NCBI GenBank assembly: GCA_039621445.1
Contig: CP154956.1
Span: forward strand, 91,545,934 to 91,609,933
Source of the DNA: Euglena gracilis
Taxonomy: Eukaryota; Euglenida; Euglenophyceae; Euglenales
Direction of reading: 5' to 3'
DNA length: 64,000 nt
Below the pieces are notes generated by a model, which saw nothing but the letters and a program-made list of their open reading frames with translations, was not told the origin of the DNA and ran no database searches. Below are positions 54,901 to 64,000 of this stretch, piece by piece; the stretch's first letter is position 1, and each line of letters starts with the position of its first letter. A program made the translations under genes and the position numbers.

Positions 54901-57900
54901 GTCCGGCCGTAGTCCGTTTTACGGTTTTCTTTGCCATTTTTCCCTTGAAAAACGTAAAAAAAAACACCAGATTTTGTGCATAATTTGGGGGGAGTGGGTC
55001 CCACTGCCTTGATGCACCCAATCCACTGGTACACCCCCAGCACCTCCTCCCCGCACTTAACAAACAGCCCAAAAACACCACACCAAGGCGTCGCAAGCAA
55101 CGCAGTCCGGCAAAACCCAGGACGCACATCGCCGGCAGCTCGGACACACCTGGAGACACAGTCGAAAGAAGCAACAAGGGCAGTGAAGGTCCCGTTCCTA
55201 TGGTGCTTTTTTGCGTTTTTTTCAGTGTGGGCCGGCAAGGTCCCGGGGGTTTCGACGTACAAAGTCCATTTTCGGACACCCCAAAAACACCATTTTTTGC
55301 CAAAGTCCCGGGGGTCTCACAGCCAAAAACAGAATTTTCCTCATTTTTTGCACTCTTTTGTCAACGTGTTTTCAAACCCCCCTGACCTTCACAGCTGAAA
55401 CAAAGCAGAATCAAAAAAATGCGTAAATTTGCGCAAGTGCGCAAATAAAAAGAAAAAAGCTTAAGTGCGAATTAGGCCGCCTAAGTCCCAGAAAGCCATG
55501 CCCCTCTGGTAGTTGTCATCGAACAAGTCAGAGTAAAGCCTCGACCCACCCTGGAAAAAGTAAAAATAGGTGAGAATCCAGGTCGGATTTTGGGTCAGTT
55601 GCTGAGAATCATCAGGGGGGGGGGGTGTTGCTTTGGATTTTACTGAAGTATCGGCTTGACAGATTTTCCCCAGCTGTGGGATCCAGAAATGGGTCAGAAA
55701 CTGGCAAAAAAAAAACTGGCAAAAAGAACATTTCCACAATACCAATTCGGGCTCAAGGAGGAAATCATTATTCAAAAAAATTCAAAAGTTCCGGGGCACA
55801 GCCCTGTTTGAACAGGGCCTGAAACCTTCAACGAGCAGCGAGAACAGAGCCAAGCCGGGGCAAGACGAGGTCAGGGGATCCCCCCGGCGCCTTTCTCCTT
55901 CTTCTCTTCGTCCTCATCCTCCTCGTTCATCCCCCCGGAGATGGAGGGGTCCATGAGCGGCAGGGGATGGGGGCCCCCGAAGAAGACTGCGGCCCGGATG
56001 AGGCCAGACCTCTGTAGGCAGGGCAGGGTTAGCCCCCCCCCCCCCCGCCACCTGGCTGGGGGGCCAATGCCAGGGAGCCCCCGAAGGATGGATATTGGAT
56101 ATCGGCCCATATCGGGTTTATCGGAAATCGTTAATTTATTATAATTAATAATTATTATAATTATAATTAATTTAATTTATAATTATTAATAATAATTATA
56201 ATTAATTTAATTTCTCGGGTGCCCAGAAAATATCGTGGAATATCGACTTTATTTGGGGGGGGGCGTATTTTTGTTGCTTTTTGCCCAACGACCGGAAATC
56301 TGTGTGTCTGACCGGGGCATTGGTATTGGTGAGGGTGGTACGCACATCCCATCCCAGCACATCTAGTGAAAACCCGACAGGAAAACAACGGCGAAAAATG
56401 GCCATGTTCTGCCAAAAATAAGTCGAGTTCTGAGGGAGAAAAAAAGTGATTTTTTGGCACCCTCAGACAATCAACCATCCACCCAGACCGTCAAAAAAAG
56501 CGTTTTTGGACCTCTTAATTTTTTACCCCGTTCAAACCCCAGACCGACCATTGGGCGGCCCTTGGCCATGGGTGGTCCTGAAAGGGCGGTTCTTAAGAAA
56601 ACAAAAGAATCCCATCCCTTAAGGACGACCCTGCCACCAGTCAGACAGGGTGGCCCCAGAAACCATCACCTGGACTCTGACATGTTCACACCGGGAGGGG
56701 GGGGGGTATGGGAAGTATCGAAGGACTTTTGAGGTACTTCCCTCCTTTCCATTTTCAAGATCACTCCAAAAACTTCTTCCAGAAACTTCACCCGGACGGC
56801 CAGAATCGCCCAAAAAAATTGGGCGAATCGCGCAGCTACTTGGGACGGAGTTTCCTTCTGCCAGTTTACCAGTCACAAGATGCTCGTGTGATTTCACATG
56901 CGTAGAAAATTTACCTGATTTTTTCTTCCAAATCAGTGTTTGGGATTTTAACTTTGAGGATTCTGGATTTGGGGGAATCCTGATACACATTTTTAGAATT
57001 CCCTACAAAAGGGATCGCGGGATTCTCTTGTCCAGAATTGTCCCAACATTTCAAAATTCCGTCCGGTATTTATCCACAACACAATCCTTCCGGTCGGCAC
57101 TTCCTGTTACTCACAATTACCCCCCACCTCGGGTGATGACTGGTTGAACAGCATTGGGAACCCTGACAGTTTCCTGGGTGGGAACCAGACAGTTCCTCAA
57201 ACCAGTTCCAGGGGGGGTGTTGGCACACAGACCTGGGCGGCCAGCAGGGGGTACGATTGCACGTCCACGATAAAGGGGTCAAGACCCACCCTGCCAGGGG
57301 TCGCATGGCAGTTCATTTACGTCTTTGGAATTCTGGTATTCTGGAATAGCTGCATGTGTGGAAGCCAGGAATTTCTTAAGCCCCCCCCCGGGGGGGGGAG
57401 TCCGCAGGGGAGACGAGGGAGGTCCTAAACGGATACCAAGCTGGATGCGGCTGGCACTGGAAAACAGGCAAAAAATCCTGAGTCCAACTGGGTTGGATAT
57501 TCTTTGATTAAAAAATAAAAGTAAAACCCTAAAAAAATGTTTGGCCAGCTTTGGCCCCTTCTTCCAAAATTTTTCGGTGCTTCACGTCGAAGAATTTTTC
57601 AGTCCAGTCTGGCTGTGCCGGGTTGGGAAACCTTATCACGGCTCGACCCCAGGGGAGGAGAAGCCCACAGCCTGACTGGGATGCTGGCTGGAATCCCCAC
57701 CAGACCACCCTACCCCCCCCTGGGGGTAGGTGGTCTTTTTTTTAAACCAGACCCCACCCTACCCCCAGGGGGGGGGGTAGGGTTGGGTCTGGTTTAAAAA
57801 AAAGGCCCTGATGGAAGCGACCAATTTTATTTCCCATGACGCCGTAGCCCTCGGCATTCTGGCACGCCTTAAAGAGGTCTGAGCGCAAAGCAGAGCGAAG

Positions 57901-60900
57901 AAGAGCGTGAAAACCTCCCGGGGGTAGTATGGCGCCGGGGTGACCCATGCCAGGCAGGTTGGAAGCAAACTTTGGAAACAAAAAAATATGAACGCACGCA
58001 CAAACAAACCTCCACTGACCCCTACCCACTCATCGACGTCCAAAGAGGAAGGGGTTTTTGCAATATCCGCTTCCTCCTTTCTTTTGGTTCTCATGCTCTC
58101 CCATTTTGGGTCACTTTGCGCTGCAACTCTCAGAGTGCAGAAACGACAGTGACGAACATAACACTTCTCCTAAAAACCTGTTGTTGATTTCGGCTTTCGC
58201 TCAAAATTTTAGGCCATTTTCGTTCATTTAGGGTTCTTTACTCTGGGCCAAACCGGCCAGCAGGAACGGCCAAAAAAAAACAGATTTTCCCCAGAAGCAA
58301 CGGGGGAAAAAAACTGGGAGGATGTGTTGGAGGAAGCGATTCTCCGCTTTCTGTTCCACTTCTAACCGACAAAAAATTTGAGTCTTTGACGGCCGCCCAT
58401 TGGTCTCCAATGGGCGTTGTTTGAAGGGGGAACCCTTCCACAGGTTGGAAGTGTTCGGTTTCGATGTTTTTTGGGGGCAGGATCGACTTCTAGGGAGCAA
58501 GGGAGAAACGAATGGCCTGGGGTGGTGTCCGCAGACTGGTCCTTCAATTGGATGGAGGGCACAACAGGACGGATGGCGAACGGTTCAGGGAATGAGGCCC
58601 CGGCCATAGCCAGCAACCACAGCACGTTGGCTGCGAGGCTGACCGGGTAGCTCTTCCAGTGCATGACGTCGTGGACGGCCCCAGGGACGGACAGCACGCT
58701 GTGGCAGTGACCCCCCCCCCGCACCAAATATCAGTGATGAATTTGCGGCAGCCATACTCTAAATGGACCCCCCCCCGAGGGGGGGTCCATTTAGAGTATG
58801 GCTGCCGCATTTGCATCCCCCTGACGGCGCAAGGCACCGGAAAGGAATGGAAACCCTCCTCATTTAAAAAAAAAGGCCCCTTCTGATTCAAGGGACAAAA
58901 AATAACAGTCAAGCTCTGATTTACAAAACAAAACCGTCAGCTCTGGCAAAAGCTCCCAACGGTCCCTGATCCGTGACGGCTCAACTTCGTCCAAACCAAG
59001 TTCATTTGCACATTCCATTCCCCCTTCCCCTCACTCCGCTCAGTCCGTCCCTGGGCGGTCCTCCACGCGTTCCGGAGGGGCTCCAGGGCGGCTTTGCAGC
59101 GGCGAAAATGGGCCCCGAGCAGCGCCGCGCCGCTGTGCAGGGGTTGACCCTCCATGATATGCACTGTCCACAATCACCACAATGCCCCGGAATGGGGACA
59201 AAAACCCCTCACGGCCACATGTGGGAAAAGCTGACACTTGCGAGGAAGGGCTCTGAAGGAATTGAAATTTAATCAAAAGTTGGGGCACTCCAAAAAAAAA
59301 AGGTCAGCCAGCCAAGCCAGTTACCCACCTCATGGTGAAAACCTGGATTTGGCAATTGCACGGTGGCAGGTCACTTTGGGCAGCCTGCCTCCTCAGAAAC
59401 TTCGCCGGAAAAAATATTGCGGAACCATTGAGCGACCCTGCTCAGGCTTTCAGGCACCTTCCTAGCTGCTGTCAACACAACAAACGTATGCAGGGATTGT
59501 AAAAATAATACTATAAAAATTAAACAACTACCAGGCAGTCTTTGAACCTTTGCACCAAAAAAGCAGCTGAACTGCTGGGACGATTTTAGGGGTTTCAATG
59601 TTCTCCAAGCCCACTCCAGAAAAATCAACATTATTGAAAGACGTTTGCCTCTCCTTTTCATTCCTTTTGGCAGGTGTTCCATTTCAGCTCCAAACCCATT
59701 CAAACCACCTTATCCTCAAACCTGCAAGGACTGACTCCATTCTACGAAAATTAACAGCTTGTGCTTCTTTCAAAAAAAACAGAGGGGGATGTATTGTGTT
59801 GTCTCTGCCTGCTCAGAGCAGGTGCCCCTCGGGGGGGGGGGGTACCAGCTGGGTCCGACCCTTGGACATGGTCATTCCGTGCCCTGTGCACCTTTGGCAC
59901 CTGGGGAGGGGTGGGCGGTGTTACAGCCAGGGAATTTCTTCAGCCAGGCCCAACCCTACCCCTGAGGCCTGGGGTAGGGTTCCGTCGCAAAGGTCAGCAG
60001 TCACTCCACAACGAGGATATTGTGTTCCACAGTCCCCAAGCGCCATCTGAAAGAGTGCGAAAGGTGCTTTTCTTTGGGCGGGTGTCGGCAGACTATGAGA
60101 ATTAGCGTTGGGCTGGGCCGGCAGGGCCCTCCACATGGGGTCCAGCCAGAATCTTTTCTCCAGCCAGCATTTTTCCTAGCCCGCGTTGTCTGCCCACTTT
60201 TTTTCGCCGCTTTTTCACAGTAAAGTCCACAGGTTCCTGAAAACTTTTGTTCCATTTGTTGTTTGTTTGGGTTGGTTTCCACCCCAAAAAAGGCACTTTG
60301 GGCGTTTTACTGAATCAGGAATTTTCGGTCCTTTTTTTCCGAGAATTTTGTTATTTTTGCACAGCCCATAAAGCGGCTGCCACCCCCCCCCCAGCACCAG
60401 CAGGAGCTGTTTCCAAAATTTTTGGTTTGGAACAAAAAGGCCTGATATCATGAACAGTGGTAGCCCCCCCAGATAAGCACCTGGTCAACAGTGCCTGGGC
60501 AATTGCCCAATGCAGGGTTCTTTTCAAGGGTGCTATGGGCAGGCAGGGGGGGGCAGGGCACTTTCGAACCCCCGGGGGGGGGGGGGTCCGGGTGGGGTGA
60601 TTTTTCATTGGAAAACTATCAGGGTCCCGCCCGGGAAACTGTCAGGGTTCTTGGTACTGGCCGACCTGTCAGGTGACAGTTTCCCGGGGTGGGGGGGTAG
60701 GTGGGCATTCAGCTGGGGGGGGTCAAAATGTAGGTGCCTTGAGGTGCTCCAAACAGCGGGTGGGGTTGGCCACGCCTTTAACTCCTGCCTGATCCCGCCT
60801 TCGTTCAAAAGACACAAACATGCTTCGGGCCGCAAATGTGGGGTGAGGCGCTGGGTTTCACCAAGCCGAACTCAAACTTCACAAACTCGTGAGCGAGCAT

Positions 60901-62300
60901 GTCGCTGACGACGTTGCTGTCTATGGCGGGAACTTGCGAGCAGTGCCGCTGTGGAATGGGGTCGCCGAGAGTGTCTATCCCACATTCCAGCCAGCCTTTG
61001 AGTGAGCACCTGTAAACACTTCAATACGTGTGGGGGGGGGGGGTGGTTGGTGGGGGGGGTGGTGGGGGGGGGGGGTGGGGGGGGGGGGTGGCGCGGGTGG
61101 CGCAGGTGGGAGGGTGAGTCATTTCAACGTGCTGGATTTCATGTCCAAAATCGGAGCAAAGGAAACAACAGTTATGTTCCCACCAAACCTTTGAAGAATG
61201 AAGCTTTCTGTTGGAGTGTTTTTCAAAGCGTCATTCGGGTCGTTTGGAGACCGATACAAGGCGGAGGAAAACTGAACCAGAAGAGAAGACGACAGACCAC
61301 GGGAAAATGAACCCCTGAAGGTGGCCTGCAGTTCTGGGTGTGAACTTGACATTTCAGGGTTGGGGGATGGAGAAAGCCTGGGATCTGGCGTGGGCCTTCG
61401 CTCCGCTCGACTTGGCTTCTGCCGAAGCAACACCTTCCGGAACAGAAAGCAATGTTGGAGAAAATCGTGACTTCCGTGATTTGAGAAAATTCGAGAAAAT
61501 TCGAGAAAATTCGAGAAAATCGTGAACTTCCAGCCAGTGGTTTTCTTTTACGATCCAGTGGGGGCCAGGCCGCCCCCCAGGCAGCAAACTGGATAAAAAA
61601 GCTGAGTGCAGACCCTTTGTCCCCTTTGCATCTAAAGCATACCATTGCTTAGCGACCCCCCAGGGGGGGGGAGGGGGGGTCACTGTCCACTCCGAAAAAA
61701 ACCAGTCAGTCACTTTTTTCGGCCAAGCCAGCCAGTCACTTTACCCCCCGGGGGGGGGGGGTCGGCCACTCAGGAAACCAGTCACTTTTTGGCCTTTCAA
61801 GGCCATTTCTCTGGTGCCTTCGGCGCCGGTTGGCCACTCAGCCACTTCTGGGTGATTTCTGGTCTACCCCACCCCCGGGGGGAGGGGGGTCACGGCCAAA
61901 AAACCAGTCAGTCACCCCCCCCCCCGGGGGTGGGGTGGGACAGGTGTTAAGCAATGGTCTGGTTTAAAGTCTGTGAGCAAAGATTCGCGCCTTCCTTCCA
62001 AACCATTCTCTCCCCATCAAGGCGGGACTGGGGGCTTGCTGAGGTAGACCAGGACGGCCTCCTTCTGGAACTTCTTGAACGCATTCAACTGTTCGTCCGT
62101 CCAGGGGTGGTTGTAGTACCGCGGCGCGAGGGGGGAGGGGGGCTGCTCCTTTTCTCCAAGAATACAGATGTGGAGTTGGATGCCTTTGCCATGCCTTTCC
62201 GACGGATCCCCCTTGAGGACCTGACTGCATGAATGGCGCGCCGAAAAACTCAATGATGATCTCCACAGACTCACTGCTCGAGATCAACTGGAACTTAGTG
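51837..62300 (-). CDS. Gene 2 (5' incomplete): MCTP-like C-terminal membrane region
   Basis: Minus-strand multi-exon gene ending at a TGA at 51837. In order it shows an unassigned soluble part, a basic/aromatic helix before the membrane, a first hydrophobic hairpin, an acidic linker (NEEDEDEEKKEK), an amphipathic helix, a last membrane segment and a short tail. The order and the tail (LLSRLPNKADLVIYTRE) resemble the end of animal MCTPs, recalled as FLSRVPSDxQxVxYxE. MCTPs carry several C2 domains before this region and sit in ER or endosomal membranes at contact sites. No C2 domain is inside the window. Five of its junctions obey the CAG(+4)/CTG(-8) rule in phase. Exons near the tail are incomplete. 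The family call is a recollection-based match. Confidence 0.6.
52196..52333. repeat. GACAGGTTGGCC repeat family, diverged copy
   Basis: CCTACCCCCCGGGGAAACTG start, GACAAGTCGATGAGTACC and GACAGTTTCCCAGG motifs; clearly related but diverged. Weaker relatives lie at 47570-47685, 57145-57222 and, inverted, 60608-60703. Confidence 0.7.
52950..52967 (-). CDS. Possible 18-base microexon of gene 2
   Basis: Between a C-rich tract ending CAG and a GTGAGC donor, six codons read VITCLI. In phase with exon h they would lengthen the last membrane segment to about 21 residues. Only splice sites and hydrophobicity support it. Confidence 0.3.
53309..53474 (-). CDS. Gene 2 exon h: amphipathic helix and last membrane segment
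   Basis: Encodes KIERFEHVATRVQAIMDKAA, then SVLEAFLGLFRFTDYTITAI and VMMALTALWVLIWTA. It matches the (R)VQxxxxxxAxxxExxxxLFxxTDxxxT helix and membrane segment of MCTPs. The start follows CTG(-8), with an ordinary CAG two bases away. The end is an ordinary donor, GTGGGG. Confidence 0.78.
53947..55487. mobile_element. 1.5-kb inverted-repeat element with GCGCAAATGCGC palindromes
   Basis: Left end ACTTAGGCGGCCGAATTCGC plus ACTTAAGG; right end CTTAAGTGCGAATTAGGCCG plus CCTAAGT. Behind each end lies a stretch of the GCGCAAATTTACG type. The flanks are CCC on both sides, so a 3-base target is possible. About seven GCGCAAATGCGC-like palindromes lie inside. No transposase is recognisable. It sits in the gene 2 intron between exons g and h. 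Confidence 0.7.
55890..55999 (-). CDS. Gene 2 exon g: end of hairpin and acidic linker
   Basis: Encodes IRAAVFFGGPHPLPLMDPSI then SGGMNEEDEDEEKKEK. The acidic then basic cytosolic linker is typical between the two membrane regions of MCTPs. CTG at -8 before. The 3' border is relaxed (CGG at +4) but keeps phase with exon h. Confidence 0.68.
57733..57806. repeat. Near-perfect hairpin with about 34-base arms
   Basis: TCTTTTTTTTAAACCAGACC and its continuation pair with GGTCTGGTTTAAAAAAAAGG and its continuation, around a short C/G loop. Located in the gene 2 exon f/g intron. Confidence 0.85.
57885..57949 (-). CDS. Gene 2 exon f: second arm of membrane hairpin
   Basis: Encodes WVTPAPYYPREVFTLFFALL then C. 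The hydrophobic run continues into exon g. CTG at -8 before, GCT-CAG after. Overlapping frames are also open here, so the frame rests on phase and hydrophobicity. Confidence 0.6.
58571..58676 (-). CDS. Gene 2 exon e: first membrane segment
   Basis: Encodes VHDVMHWKSYPVSLAANVLW then LLAMAGASFPEPFAI. The W-x-S-x-P-x-S-L lead and the hydrophobic run fit the first transmembrane segment of MCTPs. CTG at -8 before; the 3' side has CTG instead of CAG at +4. Confidence 0.72.
58742..58808. repeat. Near-perfect hairpin with about 31-base arms
   Basis: Left arm starts TGCGGCAGCCATACTCTAAA; right arm ends TTTAGAGTATGGCTGCCGCA; a short C/G loop lies between. Located in the gene 2 exon d/e intron, which has ordinary nonconventional ends as well. 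Confidence 0.9.
59057..59132 (-). CDS. Gene 2 exon d: pre-membrane helix
   Basis: Encodes GAALLGAHFRRCKAALEPLR then NAWRT. It resembles the basic helix just before the first membrane segment of MCTPs. CTG at -8 before, GCC-CAG after. Confidence 0.7.
60857..60935 (-). CDS. Gene 2 exon c
   Basis: Encodes VPAIDSNVVSDMLAHEFVKF then EFGLV. Not assigned to a family. Both borders follow the nonconventional rule (CTG at -8, ACC-CAG at +4), and split codons are completed on both sides. Confidence 0.65.
61638..61961. mobile_element. MITE-like element in gene 2 (exon b/c intron)
   Basis: Ends CATACCATTGCTTAGCGACC and GTTAAGCAATGGTCTG. Flanking octamers ATCTAAAG and GTTTAAAG share six positions. The interior carries CAGTCA and GGCGCC motifs also seen near 21050-21390. 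Confidence 0.72.
62034..62096 (-). CDS. Gene 2 exon b
   Basis: Encodes EQLNAFKKFQKEAVLVYLSK, an amphipathic helix followed by a strand. CTG at -8 and CCC-CAG at +4, both in phase with neighbours. The open frame continues upstream (RYYNHPWTD), so the exon could begin about 40 bases earlier if the 5' border is wrong. Confidence 0.65.
62227..62300 (-). CDS. Gene 2 exon a
   Basis: Encodes TKFQLISSSESVEIIIEFFG then APFM. CTG at -8 before, AGT-CAG after. I do not recognise the fold. The alternating hydrophobic pattern suggests beta strands. The phase fits exon b. Confidence 0.65.
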
Positions 62301-63630
62301 CAAGGCAGCGCGCAAAAGCGGTCCAACCAGGGCCGTCCTTGAGGAAATAAAATAAAAAAACTTGGCTGTCCCAGCACATTCAATGCAAAATCCACAGGAA
62401 AAATGGGCAAGGAAATTTGGCATCAGTTTGGCAAGAACAGGTCGACATTGGGGAAAGAATTGACTTCTCTCATCCTTGGATCATCGCCCATCCACCCAAA
62501 ACGTCAAAGATGTGCTGTTCGGATTTTTGATTTTCGACCCTGTTCAAGCCCCAGTCCAGCCCTTGGCCGGCCCTCTGGCCCAAAGGAGGAGTTCTCAAGG
62601 GGAAAAAAAAATTCCCGTCCCTTGAGGACTGCCTGTTTAGAGGTGATTGATGCTGGAATTGACCAAGAATTTGAAAAGTCACAGAATGGGATGTGTGCCC
62701 ATGGTTTCTGCTTCTGGCGGCATTTGAGAAATGAATAAATACTCCAAATGTGTGGACACATGCTGAAACAGCAGCTGACACAAAACGTTGTTTTTCATTG
62801 ATGCATCAGAATAGGCTGTTTACGGTGCTTATCCGCAGTTGGAGGGCGAACGTCTCATCCGTTTTATCCGGGGTTTTCCGTATACACTCATGTGTGAGAC
62901 CCCTCCCCTCCCCCTTAATCAAAAACCCTAAGTCTTCGCCCGCGCTCCTTCAAAGGAATGGCTCCTCTCAAGAAGCGGCTCCAAAACAGCTGCCCAAAAT
63001 GAGTTGGGTTTTTGTATGATTTGCAAATGGAGAATTCGGGGGGGTACACATGGCGTAAGGGTACCCCCCCCTATGTCCAATGACCGGTAACCTCTGTCCT
63101 CTGACCGGGGGGGGTGGTCGTTGGACATAGGGTAGTGACCAAAAAGGTGTCCTCTGACCGGAGGGGGGGGGGTGGTCGTTGGACATGGGGTCAAAAAAAA
63201 GTTGGTGGGTACCCGGGTCCCTACCCACCCAAAAATGCCCAAATTTTCCCTTCCGGCGCTTTGCGCCGAAAATTTTGGGCAATTTTGACAAATTTTTGTC
63301 CAAAAAGTGTCAAAAATGGCATTTTAGCCAAATTTTTGGCCAAATTTTGGGCAATTTTTTTCGTCCCGGCGCTTCACGCCGAGACCAAAAATTTGGTCAA
63401 ACCTCCGAAAAGGTGTCCTCTGACCGGGGGGGTGGTCATTGGACATAGTGGGGTCGTTGGACATAGGGGGGGGGGGGGTAACATCTTTTCTCTGCACCTT
63501 CAGAAAAATTAAGTCAGTATCGTCGTGCACTGCACACGTGCACAGTGGGCAGCCAGAGCACATGTGCGCGATGGCCATATCCGTTGCGCACATAACCGTT
63601 CCGTATCCAGCTTTGGCTGGAGCCGCTCAC

Positions 63631-63677
63631 CTGAAGCAGGCGGAAAACCCTGTGTTCGCCCTCAAAACCCCCCAAAC
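63631..63677 (-). CDS. Possible upstream exon of gene 2
   Basis: Flanked by an ordinary acceptor (GTGCACAG) and a strong donor (CAG followed by GTGAGC); the frame reads LGGFEGEHRVFRLLQ. Its 3' phase does not fit exon a (62227-62300) directly, so another exon would have to lie between. It may also sit in a repeat that ends near 63807. Weak support. Confidence 0.3.
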
Positions 63678-64000
63678 CTGTGCACCTGGTTAGTTCCCTA
63701 CAGCACCGCTCCAGACAGAAGGGTCTCAAAGTGGGGCTTCAAAAAGAGTGCGAAACTTCGCACATATGCAGTAGAAAATTGAAACCCTTAAATGCGAGTT
63801 AGGACGCCTAAGTTCCAGACTGCTGGAACGACAAAAATTAGGAGGGTCCACTAGGTGGGTGCCTTTTCTTCACCTGTCACACCTTGGCATCCCCCCTCAG
63901 AGGTGGGGACAGCAAAAATTTGGGGTATTTTTGGAGGGCAGAGGTCCACAGGTTTCCCGCCTTTCTCAAAAATGCAGGCGTCACTCTCCGTCCAGTCCGC

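Noticed and set aside
54985-55075. Peptide KCGEEVLGVYQWIGCIKAVG on the minus strand as an exon of gene 2
   Set aside because: It lies inside the inverted-repeat element 53947-55487, has no supported borders and does not fit the phase between exons g and h.
55487-55549. Peptide RLYSDLFDDNYQRGMAFWDL after a good acceptor
   Set aside because: Its phase does not fit exon g, and its 3' part runs into the end of the inverted-repeat element; possibly an interrupted old exon, but not supportable.

Overview
This window looks like nuclear DNA of a euglenid alga (Euglena-like). That is an inference from gene structure, not from a marker gene. Coding sequence is a few percent of the window, cut into exons of 33-180 bases inside long, repeat-filled introns. 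Two intron classes alternate in the same genes. One is ordinary GT...AG. The other has no GT/AG borders and instead carries CAG at intron positions +4 to +6 and CTG at -8 to -6, with pairing ends. This matches what is described for euglenid nonconventional introns. Several introns and other repeats are MITE-like elements with terminal inverted repeats and 8-base target duplications. A TTAGGG-type telomere-like repeat also occurs inside an intron.

Two genes can be supported, both on the minus strand. Gene 1 (about 44055 down to 17763, perhaps to 16193) is a hybrid sensor histidine kinase. I could place 22 exons whose reading frame runs through almost every junction. In order they encode a GAF domain, a HisKA dimerisation helix pair with the phospho-accepting His, a HATPase with N, G1, F and G2 boxes, a degenerate receiver without the acceptor Asp, and a complete receiver with the DD, D, T and K residues. 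It would work as a cytosolic phosphorelay sensor.

Gene 2 (from beyond 62300, possibly beyond the right end of the window, down to a stop at 51837) resembles the C-terminal region of MCTP proteins (multiple C2 domains and transmembrane region). It shows a hydrophobic hairpin, an acidic linker, a final membrane segment and a short tail. The C2 domains would lie to the right of the window.

The rest is non-coding as far as I can see. 1-16192 holds repeats, MITE-like elements and simple sequence. 44056-51836 separates the two genes and holds simple and dispersed repeats. No tRNA, rRNA, CRISPR or bacterial-type operon was seen. Open frames of 200-340 codons in these parts come from low-complexity or G/C-tract repeats and are not genes. 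Exon borders come from hand translation, border motifs and family alignment from memory; none is confirmed by transcript data.
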